Assembly: GCF_030247195.1 (NCBI RefSeq)
Contig: NC_080671.1
Coordinates: 16,194,843 to 16,258,842 of the forward strand
Length of the DNA stretch: 64,000 nt
Origin: Topomyia yanbarensis
Taxonomy: Eukaryota > Arthropoda > Insecta > Diptera > Culicidae
Direction of reading: 5' to 3'
Program-made: the position numbers and the translations under genes
Notes under the pieces: model-generated
What the model was told of the DNA's origin: nothing
The model's input: only the letters and a program-made list of their open reading frames with translations
The model's database searches: none
Part shown: one piece after another, positions 23,314 through 33,690 of the stretch
Position numbering within the stretch: the first letter of the stretch is position 1
Layout of the letters: the number at the start of each line of letters is the position of its first letter

Positions 23314-25648
23314 TACATAGTGATACGCAAGGACATGATGAAATAGATCGGACTAACATTCTTTCCTTCCCAAACAAATGCGGATTCGGTAGTGGCCAGT
23401 GTCGGTATTGATCAGCGCATTGTATCTAATGATTTGGTCAATAACGAGGAAGCAACACACGGACGATATCACATACTTGTTCATATGCTTATGGTTAATA
23501 TGTTATTTTCTAACTAAATATAAACCCTTGAATTCGAATTATTAGGCATCTGTGACAAATATTTACTTTAGAATAGGGCATTTATATACCTCTAAATGAC
23601 CTTTAAATCAAATTTTATAATCAATCGGCTAGTTCTGTTTCTGGCACAGAGACAATTGGTTGACAATTGAAAGTACCAGACCAGATGATTAAAAACTACA
23701 CAGTAGTGCACCTTCCTAGAAAGGGACTATAAAAACGCATCAAATATTAATCTGAGAGAAGGAAAAAAAACATCATATTCAATACCACCTGATTTGATAT
23801 TCTCAGCGCTCCATTCATTTGGCAGGCTATATTAGACCTCCAATTTTAGTTTCTGAAATCAAATCAACCGATGCGCAGGCAAATCTCATCACGTTGAACT
23901 TTACAGCTAAGGCTAGTACGTTCATCCCTTCGTTCGGGTATGGTATCCTATCCTGGCAGTAAATAGGTTTTACTACTGGTCTGCTTCCTACGTTCGTATT
24001 TCTTGCTGGCCCGGTGAGCCCACATCTCTAGTATCAAGCCGCTTGATTCAATTACTAGTTCGGTCCAATATCTTCAACTCAAAATGCCAACCCGCAAAGG
24101 TCAGATTGAACAAGAGAACGCAATGAGTGCAGGTGCAGATACAAGGGTTCGGACCGGACCGCAGGATGACCTATGTTTGGACTTTTTTTTTCTACAGTTT
24201 GATTCTTCGACGATGTCGGTCGGGTTCACTCCTACAGAAGAAAAAAATCATCTTATTTCCTTAACTTAGTTTTTGGAATTTGCCATACATGGTTTGAGGA
24301 ACGTTATTGGATAGCAATCCGGGGCGTCTCGATGATAACGATTTACTTTGCTATGTCTAATCCACTTAGTTTATACGCCTACCCATCAGAGTTCCCTAAT
24401 AAAAATTATTAATATCAATCATTGCCACAATGATGATACGCATCCATAAATCAAACTCATTTCAACATTTTTGTACTCTTGCTCTCGTTGCCCTTTTCTG
24501 TATCCCACTGGACAAGTGAAATCAGTGTAGGCTGATTTCATCAGTGGATTAACAACCCCAAACGAACTCTTATCAAATATCCAGAGAAAACAGTGGAAAC
24601 TGAAATTGTTATTCCTCCATCAAATACAGTTCTGCTTTCCCGCTCGGACTTTGATCAACATCAAAGACACGGGAGGTTATTCGTTCAATCTGTTTCAGCT
24701 TCAACCCACAAAGCATCCCAAAAAGGGGCACCCAATGTAGAGGATTTTTTCTCTTATCTCCAACGGAGGCGGTAGGAGCTGCAGCGGCAGCAGAAATCCT
24801 ATGAATTAATAATCAGCTAGAAGTCGCCTTTCACTCCGCTTTAAATACGCCATAAATCAAATTTAAGACTTCATAAATAATATTCGACTTGGGGCCGCAG
24901 CTTTTGGCCGACTGCGGGACTTCACCTTGTTGTTGTTGTTGGAATGCTTCTCCTGGTGTCTCACGCGGTACAGACCACGGCATCGGCAGGCGCAACTTCC
25001 TTACGGAAAGAAGAAGAGAAAATAAAAAAAACATTTCGTCATTTCAACCTGAGATATGCGGAGCAAAACCTGATTCCGGGCCAGTGAACGCAACGTGACA
25101 GAGCCAGCCGTCGATCGTAGACCGTGGACCGCCAACCGACCGTCGCTCGGGTTTTTTGTTTCCTGTGAGCTGGGCGAGGCACTTTCGTGGACAAGGCTCA
25201 GCAGCATCGTACAGCGAGAGATCATAAAAGAATTCCCATAAAATTATGCAAATTTAATAGAATATCATCAAAACTCATCAAAATAGTAGTAACAAATGTC
25301 ATGAACGACGTGAGGCGCTGGCTGTCTCCGGTTAAGGGGAAAAACAGTTTGGTTGTCAGGTTTTGCTATAGATTTTTTTTTATGATTGAACATGGCTGCC
25401 GGTGAGAGATAAGAGTTTCCTGGAACACATATTTCGTATTGAAATGATCGTCATTAAATCAATTTATTATTGCCGTTTCTGTAATTAAGTTAAGCACTCC
25501 GTCAATTTAGTGTTTGGTGCATTTCGCTTGAGAATCTTTTGGGCTTGTGTAGAGTACAGATACGATCAAGATAAAAAGATAATTGATAAATGAAGAAAAT
25601 GAGTTTCATAAACGAAAAAGTCGTTATTGAACAGTTAGGTTTGTACGT
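23314..25648. other. No recognised gene; GC-richer patch 24880-25230
   Basis: Mostly A/T-rich single-copy-looking DNA. The patch 24880-25230 is GC-richer, with short overlapping open frames on both strands and a GTTGTTGTTGTT run, but no domain. Could be host non-coding sequence. Nothing firm. Confidence 0.45.
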
Positions 25649-25730
25649 TAAGCGGCCCTTACACGTTCATTACTTTTGTCAATACTAGCGACTATTGACA
25701 AAAGTATTGAACGTGTAAGGGCCGCTTTAA
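25649..25730. repeat. 82-bp near-perfect hairpin
   Basis: Arm 25649-25684 (TTAAGCGGCCCTTACACGTT onward) is repeated inverted at 25693-25730, with one base insertion and one mismatch, around an 8-nt loop. This is far longer than chance. It may be the collapsed remnant of a foldback MITE with TTAA-like borders, or a structured RNA if transcribed. Confidence 0.8.
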
Positions 25731-26067
25731 GTCGAGGTCGAGGTCATATGCTCCGAATCTAGAATCGAATAGGGTAGAATCACTATTCTTCGTCCCTAGT
25801 TTTGGCCACCTTAGTAGAACATGTGATAATTATATTATTATATTTCAGGAATCATCAAGAATCAGTAGCGACTGACATAAATGGAACATTCCCCATGTCG
25901 ATCGTAGATTTGTGCCTTGTCGTGATTTGTCTTTTCACAATTTCGTGATGGGAAGGATTGGGGAAGTGGTAAGGTTAGGGATAAGAAACATGACGAAACA
26001 GAGACCAAAAACAATACGGAAGAATTATTCACTCCCAAGGGAATAAAAGACACTTCTCGATGAGCGG

Positions 26068-27088
26068 ATATCGTCGCTGCTGTGCTATCTTATGACAAAC
26101 GCCATTTTGGGGTGAACTGTGTTAGATATGCCATGTTACTAAATTTTAAAATCTCCATAAAGTCGCGTTTTCAGAATTTTGAAATTCTGCTGGGTTACTG
26201 AGATATAGCGAAAGACGTTTATGACAAGCGCCAATTTCTCGAGTGATCGAGTTGTGCTATCTTATGACAAAGAAAAAAGAGACAACATTCTTAGTTTGTT
26301 GGCTTGCTATAAGCCGAAAAGCTTATAGCAAGCCAACAGATGTCTCTGATGGCATAGGTAATTCCTATGCAGATCAACCATAAGCATTAGCTAGGTTCTT
26401 GTCTCAGGAGCAAAACTTTTCCTACCATAGTTTTTTTCTGGGAATGGTTGGCTTATATATTCAAGATTATTGAACAAATTTTCTTTTGAGATTTCCACTT
26501 GTTTTGGAAAGTATACCGAAATGTAGTGATGGATTATGCAAGAAGAACATTTGTTTCGTCTAGTCACCTGTCAACAATAACATTGTTTGATATACATTGT
26601 CTCTAAATTGTCAATGAAACCAATTTTTGTTCATTGTTTTTCCTGAATAAAGGAGGAAAATTGGGAAAACTTTGTGTTCCAATACTATCATTTTGCAACC
26701 TGATATTGCTGCTATCGCATGGAAAAGTATAATATTGGACATAGTGATCTATAATGCATAATTTTACGAATCAGTTATAATTCATTTTTATATGAAATCT
26801 TCTGTGCACATTTGTGACACGTCATACATATTTTATCATGAATACACACTTATGACACGTATGCGAGCGACTTTGGTTTACATTTTAAGCAAAAACTGTA
26901 AGTGTAGTCAACCAATCTTCACACAAATCGAGAGAATACTTCAGAAATGATAGAAGTATCGAATGTCATCTCCGAAAAGCTTCTAGTATTTATAAATTTT
27001 AAGATATTCAATCTCAAACTTTAAAAATCGCTTTTCTCGAAAAGTGCTAAATGGCGCTTGTCATAAGATAGCACAACAGCGACGATAT
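26068..27088. mobile_element. 1.02-kb element with ~40-bp inverted ends
   Basis: Left end ATATCGTCGCTGCTGTGCTA and right end (reverse complement) ATATCGTCGCTGTTGTGCTA continue as matched inverted repeats through CTTATGACAA and GCCATTT. The GTGCTATCTTATGACAA motif is repeated again internally near 26250. No coding capacity. A clear target duplication is hidden by the palindromic ATAT borders. An 18-bp perfect hairpin lies inside. Confidence 0.7.
26297..26338. repeat. Perfect 18-bp stem, 6-nt loop hairpin
   Basis: TGTTGGCTTGCTATAAGC at 26297-26314 is followed by CGAAAA and its exact reverse complement at 26321-26338. Lies inside the 1.02-kb TIR element. No poly-T or gene context that would make it a transcription signal. 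Confidence 0.85.
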
Positions 27089-28149
27089 ATCAAAACCACG
27101 AAGGGAATTTGAGCTAACAGAACGACGACATGAAGAGATAATGTCATTCAAATACGACTATAACGCTTTACCACACTGGATTAGAAACAATAGTATATCC
27201 TTGAGTTTCAGCTTCCTGTACATAAATTCATCTATGCATGGAGAACAGAAAATCCAGATTCGCAATTGCATTACTACTGGGCAGTTACATGTCAAATGAT
27301 ATGAAGTTCCGTAATCGGATTCACAAAGATCACACGAATAATACTCTGCACGCTAAATAGTAGCCTGTAACTTAAGGTTTACCCGACAAGCTTCAGCAGC
27401 ACGTGACTCGGACTTAGTCGCCCAGGCAAACTGGAGGGATTTCGCGGATCTTGTACTATACGAAAACACTCAACTTTCTTAACGTGTGTAATTTATTGTA
27501 AGCTGTTCATGTGGTGTTATGGGTCTCACTGGTGGGTTCACTGGTACGTACCGTACTGTATGTTTTGTTGGCAGCTAGATGGACCGGTGAGCGTTCGCTG
27601 ATCGGTTTCGGTCCAAAATTGCAGTTTGCCACGATGAACTTCCTTGCAAGATGGCGATGGCTGGTTCCTAGGGTTAATGGTTCGATGCTGGGGTGGTGGG
27701 TAAAATGACGGTCCCAGAAAGGCGTTCTAGGCGAGGTGTCCAACAGGCGCTTCCTTCGTTGGCGAGATCTGTTGGCGACGGACGATACCGACTTTTGCCA
27801 GACCTAGAAGGGTTCCTCTCTTTGGTGTTTAGGGCCTTTGTCCGAGAGTCTTTGTCCCTGATTTTCGTTGGCGACCAGAGGAATGAAGAATGGTCTTTTA
27901 CGGTTAGATGTAGTTGACCGTCAAGTCACCTAGACCGATGAATGTGCGGGGTGTCTCTGGGAGTTCGCGACTTCCAGGAAATTATGGTAAGTACCAAAAG
28001 GTCCTGTGGTGAAGTGAAGAATAATTCCTTGTTTGGAGCTAAGTAGCTCGATGGTTTTAGTAGGCACCAAGATGGCCTCTCAATGTAGTAACTTCAGACA
28101 CGTCCTACGCACTCGCTCGCCTGTATTAAAGTGGACGATAGCGGATTTC
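27089..28149. other. Unassigned; GC-rich stretch 27500-28140
   Basis: The part 27500-28140 is GC-richer than its flanks and has short open frames on both strands (27511-27917 plus; 28080-28316 minus) without recognisable domains. It abuts the 3' end of the family B relic on the minus strand and may include its 3' untranslated region or another retroelement fragment. I cannot name it. Confidence 0.4.
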
Positions 28150-29104
28150 AGATGGCGGTTCTTGTCCAGTTCCCGAGGAATTGACCTGGGTATGGCCACT
28201 GACGATCCCCTTTCCAATCGGGCATTTTCAGCAGCAAGTGCCACCGGTGTTGTTTTGTGTATTTGATATGTACGGTGTGCTTGTTTTGTATATTTTTTTG
28301 GGTATAAATTAAGCACCTTGAATGTTCTCTCGATTCATTATAAATAGCAATAAAAATGTCGTTTGATTCCTGTAACGTTCGGTTACAAGCCATGTGATAA
28401 TTGAGTTTGCAATGTCCAGTCGGGGCCCTGACAATAGTACTACAATCATGCTTGGGAAAATGCAGCAAATTATTTGACATTTTCGGACTTACATCCGGCA
28501 GAAAAGTTTTTGTTGGAACGCAAATTTGCAAGCTACGCCAATGGTTGACATGTTCGGATGCAGTCCAAGAGCGAATCTTGGGCTTTATCCAATTTATTGG
28601 TAGTGGTAGAACTGGTTCTGGACCAACGAAGTCAGTCGCAGCGCCAGCTGTAGCCAATTCGTCCGCCAATTCATTTCCAGTTTATTTGGAATGACTGCGT
28701 ATCCATAGAAAATAAATAACATTTGAAATGCCAAGTTCTTCGATTTGACATGCGATTACTAATTTCGATCTCGAATCAGTCGAACTAAGTGCTTTCAGGG
28801 CAGTCTGACTATCAGAGCAAAATTAGATTTTTTACCGCAAATTGCCTGTTGAAGTGCCAATTGTACGCCTCACAGAATCACGAAGATTTCTGCATGCAAT
28901 ACGGTACAGTATCTACCAAGTTAATGAGACTGGTTTAATCTAATTTCACGACAGTAGACACCAGCACCAGCTTGGCTCTCCAGCAAAGTACCATCAGTGT
29001 AACAAACTACGTATCCTTCAAGTTGTCGCTAGACAGCCATTCCTCGCGAAGAGGAATTCTCACATTGAAAGCTTTAAAAGAAAAACTACATATGAGTGGT
29101 CCTT
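28150..29104 (-). pseudogene. Family B non-LTR element: RNase H domain and C-terminal tail, decayed
   Basis: Reading the minus strand from about 29100 down: a VVF/REEW-type connection piece, then VVCYTDGTLLESQAGAGVYC (first catalytic Asp) near 28990, LGRYCTVLHAEIFVIL (Glu) near 28900 with stops around it, then WIRSHSK-stop-TGNELADELA near 28690 (His/Asn/Asp motif), and DFVGPEPVLPLPINWIKPKI onward. A second relic at 62.7-64.0 kb shows the same arrangement, TDG to DGS and GPEPALP, which confirms the family. RNase H after RT places it in the LOA/I group. Multiple stops make it inactive. Confidence 0.8.
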
Positions 29105-29930
29105 AGCCTCTTGTCCAGTAACTCCTATCCCTAGGAGTTACTGGACCCCTAGGAGTTACTACCACCCCCCGCGGGGAGCGCGGTGCCAGCTGGGGTACGA
29201 GTAACCATAGGAAAGATCGGGTAACCAACCCCGGTGGGACCATGTTCATATGCTGACAGGGAAGGGGGCTCCTCTTTTCGGAGGGTGAGTCCACCCAAGC
29301 GTCTGTTCTCCATGTTAGGGGCGGCTGATGTATCGTCCTCGTGTCCGCGTGGGACTCTAAACAAAGCTGACACGATGGTCCTCCTGCGAGACAGGGGGTT
29401 GGGGAAGGCCCAACTAACCGTTCCGGACAATGCAGAAGAAAATACGAATCGGAACAATCGGCAAAGACCTACGCGACGAAATAAGGACTACGATTGGAAA
29501 CTCGGAACTGCAGGTCACTTTGCTTTCCAGCAGGATATTCTACGACGAACTCCAACCATGCAACTTTGAAGTTTGACAGCACAAAAGGTATGGAAAAGCG
29601 GGCATCGGGCGGCTACTTTCTGCCAGAGCTGTGGCACCACAAACGAGCTGGGAACCGGCTTTGTAGTGCTGGGTAGGATGCCTCAACGCGGGATTGGATG
29701 GACACCGATCAACGCAAGGATGTGTGAGCTGAGGATCAAAGGCCAACTACAGCATCATCAACGTACGCTATCCACACGATGGGAGACCCGACGACGAGAA
29801 GGAAGCGTTCTATGCAAAGCTGGAGAACGTGTACGACGGTTGTTCGCAACGAGACGTGAAAATTCAGCTCATTTGGTACACTGGAAGTGGTTCCGCAAAT
29901 GACTCAAAGTTTGTATGGGAAAAATTGACC
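29105..29930 (+). pseudogene. RTE-type non-LTR 5' fragment, nested in family B relic
   Basis: Plus-strand pieces RIGTIGKDLRDEIRTTIGNS (near 29445) and YSIINVRYPHDGRPDDEKEA then FYAKLENVYDGCSQRDVKIQ (29750-29870) resemble endonuclease-domain sequence of mosquito RTE/JAM-like elements, recognised from general familiarity rather than a search. Stops and a frame change separate them. No RT is present. It opens with a palindromic GTCCAGTAACTCCTA stem. It sits, in opposite orientation, in the gap of the family B element, so it inserted later or took part in its rearrangement. Confidence 0.55.
29113..29146. repeat. 15-bp stem hairpin with extra direct repeat
   Basis: GTCCAGTAACTCCTA and its exact inverted copy surround TCCC at 29128-29131; CCTAGGAGTTACT then repeats directly at 29148-29160. 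Likely part of the structured 5' end of the RTE-type fragment. Confidence 0.7.
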
Positions 29931-29937
29931 AAATGTA

Positions 29938-30254
29938 TGGAGAAATGCATCAGTTTCACATTTTCAGATCTAGGTGTCGCTGTAATCGATTAATGTTTTT
30001 TGTGAGAATCTTCTTGTAACAGCAAATCGACTCGTGAAGACTGCAAGTCAATCCAACAAGAAAAGTTAAGTTAAGCAAAGTTAAGCGGGTCATAAGTTGT
30101 AGTTGGGGTGGCTCTGTCGAAAGTGAAAAAGCGGCTTATGATGAACGCACGATTTGCATGAGGTAGATAACTGCATGAATTTCAACTTTTAATGGCACGA
30201 AAAGCTGACCAGCGCCACCTAGATCTGAAAATGTGAAACTGATGCATTTCTCCA
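29938..30254. mobile_element. 317-bp TA-flanked MITE with ~43-bp ends
   Basis: Left 29938-29982 and right 30210-30254 are inverted copies (TGGAGAAATGCATCAGTTTC onward) with a single mismatch (GTCGCTG versus GGCGCTG). TA borders at 29936-29937 and 30255-30256. It sits exactly at the edge of the interrupted RT domain of the family B relic. Near-identity of the ends suggests a fairly young insertion. Confidence 0.8.
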
Positions 30255-30256
30255 TA

Positions 30257-31330
30257 CCTTTCAGTGTTGTAGACAGCATTATGTACCAGAGTGGTAGTAG
30301 ACTTCCCTCGCTGATATACATGCAGCGGGTGCTCGCCCAAGCTAACATACCGAATGTAGTGGTCGATTAAACGTTCAACTGATTTGAGAAGGAAGGAGGT
30401 CCGACAGATTGATCTAAAGCTCTTTGCCTCCTCATAAGTGACGCGGCCACCTTTGGGAATGAATTTTACAATTATTTTCCACTACGCTAATGGAAAGTAG
30501 AATGTTGCAAGACTACAAGTAAGAACTTCTGTCAAAATATGCTTGAAGTGTTCATATCCTCTTTGAAGTCCCTTCGTCTGCGGTTCCAAGCACTTCTATA
30601 CAACTTTTTGAGTCAAACAAGTTCTGTATTCCACCAAGACGGTCGCCTAGAAGCACGCATAACTCGAAGCGGGCAAGTCTTTTGATATGCTGTTACTATG
30701 AGTGAGCTTGTTTTATCCACGACCTCATCCAAGTCACGTGAAGATTCTATCGTTGGAAGAGAACCATGAAACCTAGTCGCGAAGCCTTCTTCGTAGAGGT
30801 CCCAGTTCGTAGATTTGGGATTACGCTATGTGACGATATCTAGCGAAACGTTCAAATGATCAAAGACGATATGCGCAATACCGTCAGAGCAGAAAGTTAC
30901 ATCTAACATCTCTTCTCTACCACCACGTGCAAATGTTGGGCGATTTTCTACATTAAGTATGTGCAGATTTGTACTACTAAAATATTTCATCAATTCTGTG
31001 CCTCTCAAATTGATATCTGAGCTGCCCCAAGTTATGTGGTGGGCTTTTACATCACTGCCAGGTAAACCCATTTCTACCATAATATGATACAACCCTTTTG
31101 AAATCATTAGAAGATGATGATTCATTATGCGGAAAACATGCCAAACAATAGACGTATTTCTTGTTTATGTTATCAACAGTTATATTGACCGAGACAGCAC
31201 AAATATTGCGAGTTGTGAGGTCGAATATAAGACATGTGTCAATTGCACTATTCACAAGTATACATGCACGATGCATTTCACGTGGATTCCGCTACTCCTG
31301 GTTGTGAAACAATTATATTCCCGATCATGC
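30257..31330 (-). pseudogene. Family B non-LTR element: endonuclease and RT-finger segments
   Basis: Minus strand, from about 31300 down: ACILVNSAIDTCLIFDLTTR, KKYVYCLACFPHNESSSSND, then after a frame change LPGSDVKAHHITWGSSDINL (EN core, near 31040), LHILNVENRPTFARGGREEM and VFDHLNVSLDI. Farther on come SRRPSWWNTEL (near 30640) and, with stops and frame changes, FIPKGGRVTYEEAKSFRSIC (RT fingers, near 30450) and GKSTTTLVHNAVYNTE, where it stops at the MITE at 30256. The RT palm is missing between here and 29104, so the copy is deleted as well as frameshifted. Confidence 0.75.
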
Positions 31331-32446
31331 ATAATACAAAAAAAAAGTTATTTTACTGAAATTTTCATTGCCCTTTTGAATTGGAGAGGCAGCAAGTTTC
31401 TGATGGAGACAAATATGCAACTGTGCAGTGTACCCTATCGGCCCATCCAAGATCTTGTTATTATGTTTCATTATTCAATAAAAAACGAACTTAATCTTCA
31501 CCATTGTCTGAAGCATGTTAATCCTCTTAGCTTTTAAAATTTCCGGTGAAAAAATCTTATCAGAAAAGGATCCTACTCAATTAGCATCCCGTCGTTGGTT
31601 CCTACAGAACTGCCATTCGGTTCGAAATTGTCCCACGTTTTGCCAAGTAGGGCCTATTTTCACCTTATTTATGTTATAGCTATACCCATTCCGAAGTCCT
31701 TGGTAGGAGTAACGTCTGCTGTCTTCGTTATTTGTTTTCTTAAATGGTAGTAAGGAAAGGGAATTTGAAGCACTAGATTTGAGTTTTTATTGTGCTCACC
31801 AAACATAAGAAATTCATAATTTTTAGCTCATTTTTGTTATTGAACTGGTTCTTAGGATTAGTCAACGAAAAAGCGCGACATCCTCCCTAGTAATGCCAAC
31901 ACAGGCTCATTACCCTCGGTTGGTATTACCCACATCCAATGTATGGTGAGCCTTCTTCGAATCGCGTGACGACGATTGCATCCTACATCTTTGGTCACAT
32001 TTGTACGAAAAATGAAGCACCTAACGAGAAACCTGCTCTGGCCCGGGAGAAGTGCGAAGCGAAAAAGTAAACCTTGTACCCCATTAGTTATCAATAGTGT
32101 TGGATTAAATTATATGGCAAATATTTTATCTCATTATTTATTTACATTTCTCTTCGGCGGATTGCTTCGGTTTTGGCTTGTGAGAGAGTGTCCCGTGCAG
32201 CCGGAATAGGGAGCAATGAAATTGACTTCGTTTCCGCTGGCTGCGAAGCGAAGGTGCTGCAACTTCCCTTCCAACAGGATTGTATTGCTCTATTGTTCAA
32301 CTGACTTAACACGTGAACAGTAGCATTTTTGATTCAAGGATTCCTAGATTTTTCAAACAAAATTTAGTTATTAAATGTATAATATTTTGGATTGGACTTT
32401 TATTGGTTTTTTTGATTCATCATCACGGAATATCTTTTATTTAAAA
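31331..32446. other. No recognised gene
   Basis: Mixed sequence. A minus frame at 31858-32094 and a plus frame at 31976-32209 overlap and show no domain. A phrase AGGCTCATTACCCT at 31903 also occurs at 44781, which hints at a shared, unnamed repeat. Nothing firm. Confidence 0.45.
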
Positions 32447-33261
32447 AACCTGTTTTAATCCACCTAGAGGTGCAATTGTGCCTTTCTCATTTCTCCAAAC
32501 TATGATATAATAGCTGGTTCGTACAATATAACATTATGGAAATGTCTTTCATTCTTATTACACTTGGTAAGTATATATAAGAGCACCTTTTTACATTCAT
32601 CGCGGTATCGGTTTGAATCGGCGTTTTCTATGTGATCGCCGTAACTCCGGAGCCGGAAGTCAGATGGAGATGGAATTTAATATCAGTTTCCGGGGACGCA
32701 ACACCTTTCATTTGAGACTAAGTTGATCAAATCGGTCTAGTCATTTTCGAGAAACCAATATAACCGTTATTCTGAATTTGGATGCTTCCAGATCCGTCGA
32801 TGTTGGCCAATGTGGCCAAAGAGACTTTGAATGACTGTTGGTGACCTAGATCTACAAATTCAACAGTTGTGTTTACATTTTGGAAAAAAATTCACCTTTT
32901 TACATTCATCGCAGAATTCGTTGGAATCGGGATTTGCTGCGTGATCGTGCGTATCACCCTGTAATTCAGGAACCAGAACTCGGATCCACACAAAATTCAA
33001 CAGCAGCTGATGGACCTTTCATTTAAAATCAAGTTTGTCAAAATCGGTTCAGAAAATTCCGAGAAACCGATGTGGACAAATCAACAAATTTTGTTTTGTA
33101 ACCATACTCTTCAACTCGTAATCCGGAACAGGATGTCGGTTGAAAATGAAATTCAATAGCAACCTATGGGAATAATATACCTTTCATTTGAATCTTAGTT
33201 TGTAAAAATCGGTTCAGCCATCTCCGAACAACCGATGTGGACATTTTGTTAACAAATCCGC

Positions 33262-33354
33262 ACATACACATACATACATACATACATACATACATACATA
33301 CATTCATAAATACATACATACATACATGCATACATACACATATACATACACACA
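33262..33354. repeat. ACAT-type microsatellite, target of the R1-clade insertion
   Basis: Mostly CATA/ACAT units with a few variants (TTCATAAA, TGCA, ATAT). It ends in ACACACA at 33348-33354, directly against the 5' end of the retrotransposon; the same ACACACA restarts at 39071. Confidence 0.9.
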
Positions 33355-33690
33355 ACTCCGCTAGCGAATGACGGATCACAATAGTAGCATGTCTGTAATA
33401 ACATACGTACATGGAACTATTGAGATCCAGAGCTACAGGTCCAAAGCCCTGGTAAAGGAGGATGGTTGTGATGATCCGGGCCGAGATCACCACGTAAAGC
33501 AAGGTAGGGCATAACCCCAATTCCAAGGCGTGAAGCGACCCGTGCCGAGGGATGAGTGATCGAGGGGGTGAAAAAGATGCTCGATCGTTAACGGAGCCTG
33601 TGGGGTACCTGGGCAACCCCCACAGTAAGCGTCCCTTACCACGCTAATGCGGAGCTCTGGCGTGGCGGACATATATTTCTCGCGCTACTC
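33355..33690 (+). promoter_or_regulatory. 5' untranslated/promoter region of the R1-clade element
   Basis: 336 bp of moderately GC-rich sequence between the microsatellite and the ORF1 start. Non-LTR elements need an internal promoter here; no TATA box is evident. It includes the inverted pair GGGGTACCTGGGCAACCCCC near 33602. Confidence 0.5.

Noticed and set aside
27507..28316. LTR or gypsy-type polyprotein fragment
   Set aside because: GC-rich with short frames, but no protease, integrase or primer-binding motif and no paired LTR could be seen.
33164..33616. 150-codon minus-strand frame with repeated Val-Cys-Met-Tyr
   Set aside because: It reads through the ACAT microsatellite and the 5' end of the R1-clade element on the wrong strand; likewise the frames at 55242-55587.
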